Shown: piece by piece, positions 1-8,980 of the stretch
How the letters are laid out: every line of letters begins with the position of its first letter
How positions within the stretch are numbered: position 1 is the first letter of the stretch
Assembly (NCBI GenBank): GCA_021464525.1
Contig: JADRCO010001015.1
Location: forward strand, 1 to 23,559
Reading direction: 5' to 3'
DNA length: 23,559 bases
Origin: Rhizophagus sp. LPA8_4_AMF
Taxonomy: Eukaryota > Glomeromycota > Glomeromycetes > Glomerales > Glomeraceae
Notes under the pieces: generated by a model
Told to the model about the DNA's origin: nothing
Database searches by the model: none
The model's input: the letters and a program-made list of their open reading frames with translations, nothing else
Program-made: the position numbers and the translations under genes

Positions 1-551
1 GCCGAAAATTTACTGCGCCTTCGGCTGAATTTTTCGGCTAACTACACCATTATAATATTATAAATTATTAACCATTTTATTATTTATTTACATTTTATAC
101 GTAAAGTTTTAGCATGAATACACTGCTGCTATGTCTTATTTTAATTTGATATCATAATTTTAATTGTACTTTTAGTAATTCCTGATACTTCAGCAACTTG
201 CTTGCGAAATATGAACATCAGATGACTTATCCTCATAAAATTAATTTAAAAAATGTAATTGCAAACATTAATTATTATCATTTTTTTGTTATAATTTAGT
301 AGTATTTAATATTATTTTAAGAAAGAAAAAAGCACTGTATAAGAAAAATTTTTAAAAATCAAGTACTTGTGGTTATTAATTATCAAATATATAAGTTTCA
401 GACTGATATATTTAGTTACGCAATATTTATTCTTAATGCAAATCTTATCCTTTTTTAGTGAGGTACCAATCTTTTTGCACCGGCCCATATAATATAATCT
501 TTTACTAAAATTTTTTTAAAAAAATAGTTTACTTCATTAGAGTTTTATTAA
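1..551. other. AT-rich non-coding DNA with an edge hairpin
   Basis: No coding region is visible here. The first 39 bases form an imperfect inverted repeat: gccgaaaatt at the left edge pairs with aatttttcggct at about 28-39, with gccttcggc between. This may be the end of a repeat element cut by the window edge. The rest is low-complexity A/T sequence. Confidence 0.5.
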
Positions 552-827
552 ATGGAATTCTTAAAAGAAATATTTTATTTAATAAGAGAATTATTTTTTT
601 TATTCGTACGTTATCTTTTACTAAAATTCTTAAAAGGAAAACTTCAGACCAATATAGTATTATTCATTTTATTTGTATGCTTATTTTTACTAAAACTTCT
701 TCAAACATTGATTGGTGTTATTGGAGAAGTTAATAAAATTAATATTTTAAACTCAAATAATGAATCAAATAACTTAATTATTAATACTGTAGCGCCAGCT
801 TCTGCCACTCTGGTCACCACAAGATAA
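552..827 (+). CDS. small hydrophobic ORF, hypothetical protein
   Basis: This ATG-started ORF of 91 codons belongs to no family I recognise. Residues 1-60 are dominated by Leu, Phe and Ile with a few Lys/Arg, and could form two membrane helices (about 5-27 and 35-57). A short polar Asn-rich tail ends in Ala/Thr/Val residues. A DNA motif close to ttttactaaaattctt recurs at about 498, 616 and 687, so part of the hydrophobicity may come from an internally repeated T-rich sequence. An AATAAA lies at 859-864, about 32 bases after the stop, which mildly supports a transcript. In DNA this A/T-rich, T-rich frames give hydrophobic ORFs by chance, so a real gene is uncertain. Confidence 0.3.
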   Translation: MEFLKEIFYLIRELFFLFVRYLLLKFLKGKLQTNIVLFILFVCLFLLKLLQTLIGVIGEVNKINILNSNNESNNLIINTVAPASATLVTTR

Positions 828-1007
828 TTCTTTGATGTAAATTTGCAGTTTATTCATTAATAAAAGGTTTATTCTTCATTATATAAGAATATGTCCTCAT
901 GACACATTTATTTATTAATTATAAAATACATTTTTATGTATAAGTTTTTATTAACTAATTTATTTATGTTGATCGGAAAAAGGCTCTGGAACTAAGTCCA
1001 AAAGCTG

Positions 1008-1046
1008 GGGTTTATATAAGAATTTCTATGTTGATCTTTGATCAAC
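1008..1046 (+). promoter_or_regulatory. putative core promoter of the kinase gene
   Basis: A TATA-like tttatataag lies at about 1010-1020. It is followed at 1030-1046 by a perfect inverted repeat, GTTGATC-ttt-GATCAAC. Both sit roughly 100-200 bases before the kinase coding region. The assignment rests on position and motif only. Confidence 0.35.
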
Positions 1047-1235
1047 GTATATGACTACGGCCCTTTTGTATTTAATTATTTTACTGTGCCTAAATGATCT
1101 ACATTTCCGATTTATTTCCTCCGAGCCAATCATGTGATCTGGCACTACAATACACTGATCGAGAAATTAGGGGAATTTTATGAAAGTTACAATCATGATT
1201 CTAAACAATTTGTAGTACAATTAGCACATTATCAA

Positions 1236-2640
1236 ATGTTTGGTTTATGTTTTGAATGTAATCGGATAAATACTTATTTATATTGGTGCAAGGAATGTTA
1301 TTCCGAAAAATCAAAAAAAATTTTAATAATTGGACCAGTGGAAATGAGCAAATAGATAAGTTCATTCAAGAATCACAATTAAGTGCAAGAAATCCTTCTA
1401 ATTTACTTGAATGGATTCCTTATGATAGACTAAGAAATATTAAATATTTAACTAAAGGTGGTTTTAGTACAATTTATGCAGCAATTTTGTTAGATGGAAG
1501 GATAATGAACTGGAATTATAAAAAAAAAAATTGGAAACATTGTGTTAATAAACTTGATGAACAAGATTTTATAGATGCAAGTAATTCTCAAATTAAGAAT
1601 CCTCTCAGTGATGAAAAATATGGTTATCGAGTAGTACTTAAAAGTTTAAATGATTCATCAAATACCAATGAGAATCTCTTAAATGAGGTAAGAAACTATA
1701 ATTATTAAATAATTATATGCATATTATTTCTAATAATTATTATTTAATATTAAAATATAGTGGAAATTACATTTAGAATGTCAGCGTGAAGCATTATTAA
1801 ATTATGCTAATCTCATCCCAATACTTGGAATAACACAGGATCCGGATACATTAAATTATATGACTGTAATGTATTATGCATGTAATGGTAGTTTAAGAAA
1901 TAATTTATTGATAAAAAAATACAATCCGAATGATAAATTTGATAATTTATTGGATATTTCAAGACAACTAAAAGCTATTCATAAATTAAATCTAGTTCAT
2001 GGAGATTTACATAGTGGAAATATACTTCATACGAAACATTCCTTATTCATTAGTGATCTTGGATTGTGTAAACCAGTTAATCAACCTATGATAGAGGATG
2101 AAATATATGGAGTTCTTCCTTACATGGCACCAGAAGTATTACGTGGTAAACCCTACACAAAGGCTGCTGATATATATAGTTTTGGAATTATCATGTGGGA
2201 AATGACATCAGGCATTCCAGCATTTCATAATATTCCTCATGATTTAAACCTTTCATTAAATATTTGCAGGGGTATTAGACCAGAAATTATAGATGGAACA
2301 TTGCCTGAATATGTTGAATTAATGAAAAGATGTTGGGATAATGATCCTGAAAAAAGACCAACTGCTAATGAACTAGAAGATACTTTTTGGAAATGGCAGG
2401 AAAAATATCCAATGGAAAAAGATGATGAAAAGAGAATACTTATTCCTGGTAATTACAAATTGAAGCTATGAAGTATTTATTTTATTATCTTGTATTTAAT
2501 GTTTTTTATTATTTAATTTCATAGAAAATGAACCAGAAATTGTATATCATCCAAAATCTTGTTATACAAATAGAAAATTTGATGATTCAGCTAAATTGAA
2601 TGAAATTTTATTACAGGATGACGAAAATGGTAACGTATAA
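1236..2640 (+). CDS. TKL-like protein kinase with zinc-ribbon N-terminus; apparent -1 frameshift in exon 1
   Basis: Three exons are inferred: up to 1687, 1761-2448 and 2525-2640. The introns are 1688-1760 (gtaaga...atatag) and 2449-2524 (gtaatt...catag). The start is uncertain. The frame is open from 1098 but has no ATG before 1236; either translation starts at 1236 (about 418 aa) or an upstream exon joins near 1126. Visible motifs, in order: paired CxxC (CFEC, CKEC) resembling a zinc ribbon; WTSGNEQIDKF linker; glycine loop KGGFSTIY (1454-1477); VVLK lysine (1640-1642); helix-C Glu at the exon 1 end (1685-1687); catalytic loop HGDLHSGN with Asp and Asn kept (1998-2021); DLG replacing DFG (2055-2063); APE (2127-2135). 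These residues predict an active Ser/Thr-Tyr kinase of the expanded Glomeromycotina TKL family. The zinc-ribbon part and the kinase part lie in different frames, meeting at the A8 run 1313-1320. Substrate unknown. Confidence 0.85.
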
Positions 2641-3842
2641 AACCTAATTTTGTTATAATTTGTGTCGCAAATTTATTCATTAGCAATTTCATATAATTAG
2701 ATTTAGATGTCTATAAGATTGAATAGGTATCATGGTACTTTTTCTTTTTATTATTACCACCTTTTTTTAAAGAATGAGGAGAATTCGAATATAGGAATTC
2801 CATTTTATGAGCAATAATAATTAGATATTCGGTTTATTTTTTTTTTTATTAAATTTTTTAGGGTATTGCTAAATATCACCGGTGGTGACGGTCACCAGTT
2901 GTGAATTTATGATGTAATGCCGGCCAGTGTTTTATTAGATTTTTAATTCTGGCCAAAAGTACATCATAATGCTGGTATGGTGACAATCACCACTGGTGAG
3001 CTTTAGCAATTTTCATAATGTTATATTTATTGATTAAAAAAATTGAGTGTTAAATAAATATTCTCACTATATAACCTAACGGGTAAAGTTATTTTCAATT
3101 TTTTATTCTTATTTTTTATTTTTCTGCATTTTATTATGAGAAGTATTTCAAGTATTGGATGAAGAGTAAATTTAAATAATTAAATTAAAAATTAAACATG
3201 TATCGTGTTGTTTATTTTAAATAATTTTTAATAATTAATAATAAAGTGTAGTTATTCAGAATATTGATTTGAAATTTTCAATATAAAAAAATAAGCTTTT
3301 TACAAACAAATATATATATTCATTGTTAACTTTTAAATAACAATATGTAGGTTCTTAAATTTGAGGTATTTATTTTTTTTTTAAAATAAGATACAATTTA
3401 CAATTTTAAGATTATTATATATAATGAAATACTTAATATAGTAAAACGATTAAGTATGGAATTTTTTTAAAATACTCCATGATTAATATAATATTAATTA
3501 TGAAATTTAATAATAGAAAATACAGTTGAAACTAAGTTCAATATAAGTATCATCAAATTCCACATTAATAAATAATGTTATATTATTAAAATAAATTGAT
3601 TGTTAAATAAATATTCTCACTATATATAAACCTAACGAAATTAAATAATTTATTGTTGCTGATGAATTAAATACTGTTAACTCAATCGTTTTAATTCCTC
3701 TATAACATTACGAAAATAAAATTTTAAAACTGTCATTATAAATGATCATTGGCTCCTACTAAACCATTTAAATTTGTGAGTCACTATCTATAAATCTAAA
3801 CGATCTTCAAAATTATTAATATCGATCCCAAATTATAAGAAA
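2641..3842. other. intergenic, AT-rich, contains a MITE and a short direct repeat
   Basis: No coding sequence is supported. Apart from the MITE listed separately, a motif of about 33 bases (tgttaaataaatattctc, then actatata...aacctaacg) occurs twice, at about 3049-3081 and 3601-3637. The 520 bp between the copies is plain A/T-rich DNA. Confidence 0.5.
2865..3010. mobile_element. MITE / foldback element, 146 bp
   Basis: The left arm (2865-2927, beginning ATTGCTAAA) and the right arm (2948-3010, ending TTTAGCAAT) are near reverse complements over about 60 bp. They share ATTGCTAAA, CACC(G/A)GTGGTGA, GTCACCA, ATGATGTA and GGCCAG blocks, separated by a loop of about 20 bp. The whole sequence can fold as one long hairpin and is G/C-richer than its surroundings. 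There is no coding capacity. I see no convincing target-site duplication, so the superfamily is not assignable. Confidence 0.8.
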
Positions 3843-4051
3843 TCTATAGTTTGTTAACTCTGGCCAATTATAATTTTAACCAGAATTAGGCAGTAATCAT
3901 CACCAGTAATGATGATCGTCCTTACATGTTACACAGACACGAACTGTGCGACAATTTCGGAATTACATTCCGAAAATTGAATTTATCCAGTATATCACAA
4001 TAGAAAAATATGATACACAAATATTTCTCTTTTTCTCTCTTCATTTTCGAT
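3843..4051 (+). promoter_or_regulatory. F-box gene 1 promoter region (family-conserved)
   Basis: This segment shares ordered blocks with the sequences upstream of the other F-box copies: ctctggccaattataatttt, gttacac, gtgcgacaat, a CGG...CCG palindrome, then tttatccagt before the start codon. Here the palindrome is perfect: TTTCGGAAT-tac-ATTCCGAAA at 3955-3975. An upstream in-frame ATG at 4010 lies inside this region. Confidence 0.55.
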
Positions 4052-5611
4052 ATGTCATGTTCAAAAATATTTTCAGGAGATTTGCCCGAAATAACTTATG
4101 AAGTTATAAAATATTTTCAGAATGATTATTCAACTTTACATTCATGCATTTTAGTTAACAGATTATGGTGTCGTTTAGCGATTCCATTATTATGGGAAAA
4201 TCCTTTTTCAATTCCTACTGAAAACTATAATTTTATTGAAATTTACTTACGTTATTTAAATAAAGGTTTTAAAAAAAATAAATATAAAATCATTAAAATA
4301 TCATCACATTCGAATATACTCTTCAATTATCCCAGGTTTTTAAAATATTTGAATATATATAAGTTTATTTTCTCCGTTGAGAAGTGGTATAAATCTTCTA
4401 TTAATATTTCAAACCTTGAAAATGGATTGTATTTAGAAGCTGATTTTAAAAAATTGGCGGATTTATGTGTATCACTATTTAAAATTTTTATTGAAAATGA
4501 AGTAAATTTACATACTCTTGAAATTGAAATCTCAAGCAATTATTATCAAACATGTTTTGGTAGTATTCTTGATGAATTAATTTTAAAAAATACAAATTTT
4601 ATTCACAATATTAGAAATTTAAATCTTCATATTAGCAATTACAATGAAAATACAGTAATTAAAAATCGTATATCACAAATGATTAATTTACAACAAAATC
4701 TTAAAAAAATTTTGATAGGTGATATTAGTTTTTCTTTGTATCAATCATTATTATTATCAAGAGGTAATAATTGTTCAAATACTTTAAATACAATAATTTT
4801 CTTTTACGTCGATTTTAATGGTATTAACAATCTAAAAACAGTATTTGAACAATTAAATGTTTTAGAATCTATTCATATCCTTTATTGCTATTCTTTAAAG
4901 ACTAGTTTTACTCAACAAATTATTAATTTAACTAAACCATTTAAGTTGAAATCTTTAATTATAAATGAGATGCCACAGATTGAATCATTAGAATTATTAT
5001 TACAAAAATCTGGTGAATATTTAGAAAATTTCGGAAATGGATTTAATCATGGTCTATCATCAAATCAACAATTGTTACAATTAATTACAAAATATTGTAA
5101 AAATATCAAATTTTTTGATTTTTGTAATCTTGAAGGTTGGATTACTTATCAAATATTCAATTTAATTGAAAATATTAAACAAAATCTTAATTATCTTTCA
5201 CTCAACAATGGTGAATTTAGTTCAGTGATATTACAAAATTTAGGACAAACACTTCCTTTTAAATTAGAATATTTATGTTTGAGACTTTATAGCATTAAAA
5301 CTAGTGATTTTGAAATGTTTCTAATTAAATCTCAAGACACTTTTATTAAAAAGTTATTGATTTATAATCACAGTAAATATCAGGATATTTTACCCTCTAT
5401 AAAGGAATATATCATGAAAAAGAAAAGGGTTAAGTATCTGGCTATTAATAATGTTTCCTCTGAATCTACATTAGTTAGTTTTGATCATAATATTAAGGAA
5501 TTGTTTTCATTTAAAGATGAAGTGAATGAATTTGGTTTATATAATATTGAAGTACAAAGGTGTTCTGATCTGGTGATTAATGTGTATAATTATATAAAAG
5601 AAATTGATTAA
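4052..5611 (+). CDS. F-box protein with leucine-rich C-terminal region (copy 1)
   Basis: Single-exon gene of 519 codons when started at ATG 4052 (MSCSKIFSGDLPE), which aligns with the starts of the two paralogues. An in-frame ATG at 4010 would add 14 mostly hydrophobic residues and has no equivalent in the paralogues. Residues about 8-50 form the F-box: LPEITYEVIKYFQ, STLHSCILVNRLWC, LLWENPF. The rest is a long Leu/Ile/Asn-rich region with recurring blocks such as LEIEIS, LNLHIS, LKSLIINEMPQ and LEYLCLRLYSI, consistent with degenerate leucine-rich repeats. F-box proteins normally bind Skp1 and act as substrate adaptors of SCF ubiquitin ligases. The target is unknown. This is the most divergent of the three intact copies here. 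Confidence 0.88.
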   Translation: MSCSKIFSGDLPEITYEVIKYFQNDYSTLHSCILVNRLWCRLAIPLLWENPFSIPTENYNFIEIYLRYLNKGFKKNKYKIIKISSHSNILFNYPRFLKYLNIYKFIFSVEKWYKSSINISNLENGLYLEADFKKLADLCVSLFKIFIENEVNLHTLEIEISSNYYQTCFGSILDELILKNTNFIHNIRNLNLHISNYNENTVIKNRISQMINLQQNLKKILIGDISFSLYQSLLLSRGNNCSNTLNTIIFFYVDFNGINNLKTVFEQLNVLESIHILYCYSLKTSFTQQIINLTKPFKLKSLIINEMPQIESLELLLQKSGEYLENFGNGFNHGLSSNQQLLQLITKYCKNIKFFDFCNLEGWITYQIFNLIENIKQNLNYLSLNNGEFSSVILQNLGQTLPFKLEYLCLRLYSIKTSDFEMFLIKSQDTFIKKLLIYNHSKYQDILPSIKEYIMKKKRVKYLAINNVSSESTLVSFDHNIKELFSFKDEVNEFGLYNIEVQRCSDLVINVYNYIKEID

Positions 5612-6246
5612 ATGTGGGGTAGTAATTTAAAAATATCAGATAGGATATTCTTTTATATAAAGTTTTTTATAATTTACTTATTACAAATAATAAAGTATTC
5701 ATTTATTTGTTATTGAAATTATCAAGACATTTTTTTATTATTTTTATTGATTTTATCAAACAAAAAACCTAAAATCATTAATATAAACAAGTGTAAATTC
5801 TTTTGACCTGAATTTAGTATTTGAAATGTAATAACTTATGTATATTATAACGTGTGATTACTATATACTAAGTATTTTGATTCTCTGTTAAAGAAAAAAG
5901 GTTAATTATACCTATCAGAGTGAGTTTTATTTATTAGTATATAGTCACATTATTTGAATATTGAAAAATTAAACTTATTGAATTTCTAATTCGTCTAATA
6001 ATAAAGAGGGTTAAAAATAAAAGTTACTTAATATAATGTCTTCAGTGGTGATATTCATGAGTTTTTTCTGAATATTCGATATTTAATTGAAACATGGATT
6101 TATTAAGTGTTAATACAATATATAATTATGGCTAGATCAAGATTTTCTTATGTCAAAGATCTATGGCTTAGATAATTTTGCGTAAAATGTGAAAGTTTGA
6201 CTCAGTAATTATTATTTTTTAGAAAAAAAATTTTTTAATCCACAGT
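5612..6246. repeat. 3' flank of F-box unit 1 (duplicated non-coding block)
   Basis: No gene is seen. The block aligns by eye, with small indels, to the regions after copies 2 and 3. Shared landmarks in order: tttaaaaatatcaga, ttatcaagac/tattttt, agaaaaaaggttaatta (in 1 and 3), tagtatatagtcacat, ttgaatttctaattcgt, attcatgag/cacgagttttt, attgaaaca and atggcttagataatttt. The tandem duplication therefore included more than 600 bp downstream of the CDS. AATAAA-type signals lie near 5690. Confidence 0.65.
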
Positions 6247-6380
6247 TTTGTTAACTCTGGCCAATTATAATTTTGACCTGCTTAACACGTTACACACAAT
6301 TAATTGACACGAATTGGCCGAATTGTGCGACAATATCGGAATTACATTCCCGAAGATTGAATTTATCCGGTATACCAATA
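6247..6380 (+). promoter_or_regulatory. orphan F-box-family promoter, no gene follows
   Basis: This repeats the F-box promoter blocks: gttaactctggccaatta, cacgttacacacaattaa, gtgcgacaatatcggaatta, attgaatttatccggtat. It carries a CGG-N10-CCG element at 6337-6352. No MSCSKIF-type start follows; the next F-box start on this strand is at 16394. It marks the beginning of a lost or displaced tandem unit. Confidence 0.65.
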
Positions 6381-7285
6381 GTCAATCGGTTAGAAATCAA
6401 ATATAAATACACCCTCTATTAACTAATTGAAAGGGAGTAGTTTTTATATATTCATATTTTCTTAGTCGTTTTGTAACGGATTTGTAACCTCTGTAGTTTT
6501 ACGCTTGTTTAATAAAAATCGTCTACCATTCGGTTTATTTTAATCCCTTAAAATCCCTTGTTTCTGCATACATTAATATAAGATTCGTCTTATATTCGTC
6601 GTATCCTGTCATTTTAATTCGTATCTTTAGTTGTTACCTTACCGATTCTTAACGAACAATACCGACGCACCGAGTGAGGCAGTATTGGGTAAGAATCCTA
6701 CCGGTATTTGTGTATTATTACGATATATTACGATATAATTCGACCCGCCGTACGACTCTTAATTACCGCTACAACCGGTAGTAGTAAGATCAATTTTAGG
6801 ACTTCATCTAAAGATGATGTAAATATTACGCCAATGTGTTTATTGCATTCACTACATTCACTATACGTATTCATTCATGAATATTATTTTTTAGTGGGTC
6901 TATAAGAGCTATAATCTTTCTGCAGAGTTCCGATATTTTCAAAAATTGACAATTGATCAAATTAAAAAAAATCCAATACTATCCTATAAAACCGATATTT
7001 AAAAAAGTCTGTATGTAAATTCGAATCAGATTTTTATTTGACTATACAAATATTGTATTCATTATCTTTAAAATAGGTCTCTTTCGAACATAATACTAAT
7101 TGAACATATAAAGCCATCATTTTTCATTCTCGCAAGAAACATGGGAGCAAATATAGGAAAGCAAATTACGAACAAACTTGCCTTCAATAATAAATAATAT
7201 AACTCTTGAATATTCTTTTGTAAGTTTACTTTTCGTTTTCAAACTTTAGTTTCTAGAAATGAGATTAAGCACTTTTTAATTCTAG
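6381..7285. other. non-coding, possible retroelement debris
   Basis: No ATG-started gene is supported. At about 6400-6640 there is an LTR-like succession: a TATA-like aaatataaataca, then tgtaacctctg, then aataaa. No paired LTR, primer-binding site or target duplication is visible, so a solo LTR is only a guess. A hairpin at 6640-6706 is listed separately. A short ORF at 7141-7197 starting MGANIGKQITNK could be a decayed 5' exon of the following pseudogene. Confidence 0.3.
6640..6706. repeat. imperfect inverted repeat
   Basis: taccgattcttaacgaac... at 6640-6662 pairs with ...gggtaagaatcctaccggta at 6682-6706 around a central gcaccgagtgaggc. It is G/C-richer than its neighbours. It does not match tRNA or 5S rRNA consensus boxes. 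It may be a transposon terminus or a relic hairpin. Confidence 0.5.
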
Positions 7286-8286
7286 ATGTTAAATAGTTTT
7301 ATACCGATGAAAGATATTCAAGATAGATGGAGTAATGATTTTTTTAAAGCTGTAGGATTGGTGGATCGAAATATGGACATTTGTCAAACTCAAGTAATCT
7401 TTCGAAATTTGTAAGTGTACCCATTGTAAATAATAATTATTGTAACAATGAAATAACTTCTGTTTGTAGTTTATTTTTATGTGAGAAAGGTATCGATACA
7501 AATAACGAGGACAAATTTGTCCAAGGAATGTTGCACGATTTACTTAATGAAATTTTTCGTGATCCTACATTTGAACTAATTTGGGCGAATGGTGAAAGTT
7601 TCGTCTCCAAAAACCGTTGTACAAGCAGTTCAGAAAATAAGGAAATAGTAGAGGTGAAAACGCCAATTTCAAAATTATTACAAAATCAGAAGAAATTTTT
7701 TTTGGAGAGGTAAAATCTAAAGATTCAACATCTTTATTGGTTAGCAAAGATCTCATCAAGTTGTCAAATTTCCAATCGGGTGCGTTGGATGAATTAATTA
7801 AAATACACGGAAATAAGATCGTTCGGAGTTTGGGTTAGTGGTAAGTATATAAATTTGGAATACATTTACCAATAAATGATGGCATATATTAATATTTTAA
7901 TGCATATTTGGTTCCATTTACAGGCTCACGCATTCGGATTTATGAAATGAATCTCAAATACTGTATGACGGAATATATAGAATGTTTTCAAAAGCGAACG
8001 TTGTAATCCCAACAGAAAGAGCATAATTCTTAAATCTAATACCAGTATTAGAAGTATTATATGGTGTCAAAGTAAGTAAAAAATAGTGGTTTTTGTTTAT
8101 TAATTTTAGTGCAGGTTGCATTTAATACCTTATGACTTTAAGGATCGTATGTCTGAAGTTCTAGAGATATTTACTTTCAATACTCTGCCTAGTTCGCCAC
8201 GCTCTACCTACGTCAGAATGTCTATTCCACCACCAAAATTAGTAAAGATATCTATTGTTCAGTCATCCTGCGCCACTTCTAACTAA
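7286..8286 (+). pseudogene. decayed multi-exon gene, unknown function (nuclease-like E-x-K motif)
   Basis: No single frame covers the gene, but successive frames give a coherent protein. MLNSFIPMKDIQDRW runs from 7286. NNNYCNNEITSVC, FVQGMLHDLLNEIF and WANGESFVSKNR follow in the next frame to about 7640. NANFKIITKSEE, FFGEVKSKDS and GALDELIKIHGNK follow from 7644 in a third frame. FGVWVSG ends at a clean donor (7840|gtaagt). After intron 7841-7923 come SRIRIYEM, a further shift, then DGIYRMF, VVIPTERA-stop-FLNLIPVLEVLYGVK to 8071. Intron 8072-8142 leads to DRMSEVLEIF, ending at 8286. There are at least four frame disruptions and one in-frame TAA. I recall similar proteins as recurrent hypotheticals in Rhizophagus. 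FGEVK loosely resembles the E-x-K of PD-(D/E)XK nucleases, which is inference only. Confidence 0.6.
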
Positions 8287-8980
8287 ACAATCACCGGACA
8301 ACCGAAAATCATTTCACCTAAACCGAATTTTATTTTAAAGATCAACTTAATAGTAAATAATAGCTTTTTTTCTTTTTAATATTCTTTATAACTAATTTTA
8401 ATAATAAGAGATAATAAGAGTCTTTATCCAATATTATAATTATGTTACATTATGAAATTTCTCTGATATAAAATACATTTTTAAAGCACTTACTAGTATT
8501 TATAGACAGTATTATTATATTACTGTATTACGAAAAAAATATTGAGTAATAAAAATACAAAAAAACAAACTAATAAATTTAAATACGTTTTGTAAAATTT
8601 AGGAAGTAACCTGTCTGCGAAATGACCCTGTCTGTGAAATGATCGTCGGTGAAACGATTGTAGGTGAAATGATCTTTGTCGGTAAAATGACTGTCGGTAA
8701 GTTGATTGCGATTTTCGGTGAAATATAATGCGTCTCTATATTTATTATTTAAGTTGATACAAAACTACGCACGCGTTTATTATGTAGCATAAATACATAA
8801 ACCTTAAAATCTTAAACAACAAGGATGACCATATGATGTTAAGATAAAAGGGTTCAAGTAAATCCGAATTCCCGAACTGTACTACATGGGCACATGCTTT
8901 ACTCAATAATTAATGATAATCATACACATCACGCCAAAAAAAAAAAAATCGTGAAAAAATTGTTTACTAAAAGCAATAAA
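8287..8980. other. AT-rich spacer with one minisatellite
   Basis: No coding signal is seen. It contains the GAAATGA minisatellite listed separately and an A13 run near 8937-8949, just upstream of the next pseudogene. Confidence 0.4.
8611..8728 (+). repeat. degenerate minisatellite, unit about 15-16 bp (tgtcggtgaaatgat)
   Basis: About seven imperfect copies lie in a row: ctgcgaaatgaccc, ctgtgaaatgatcg, cggtgaaacgattg, aggtgaaatgatct, cggtaaaatgactg, cggtaagttgattg and cggtgaaatata. The motif matches the arms of the foldback element at 9677-10194, so this is probably an older relic arm of the same family. Confidence 0.7.

Noticed and set aside
1134..1235. Kinase start at 1134
   Set aside because: The codon is GTG, which is not expected as a eukaryotic start. 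The ATG overlapping it (1132) is followed at once by TGA. The usable ATG in frame is 1236 unless an upstream exon exists.
4327..4539. Minus-strand ORF inside F-box copy 1, and similar ones at 16675-16959 and 19514-19789
   Set aside because: They mirror the same stretch of the F-box CDS in each paralogue and are antisense shadows of it.
6641..6700. tRNA or 5S rRNA gene
   Set aside because: The hairpin region lacks a T-loop GTTCGANNC box and the tRNA cloverleaf spacing. No 5S internal control region is seen.
6708..6905. 65-codon open frame after the hairpin
   Set aside because: It begins at TTG, not ATG, has no family resemblance, and sits in debris.
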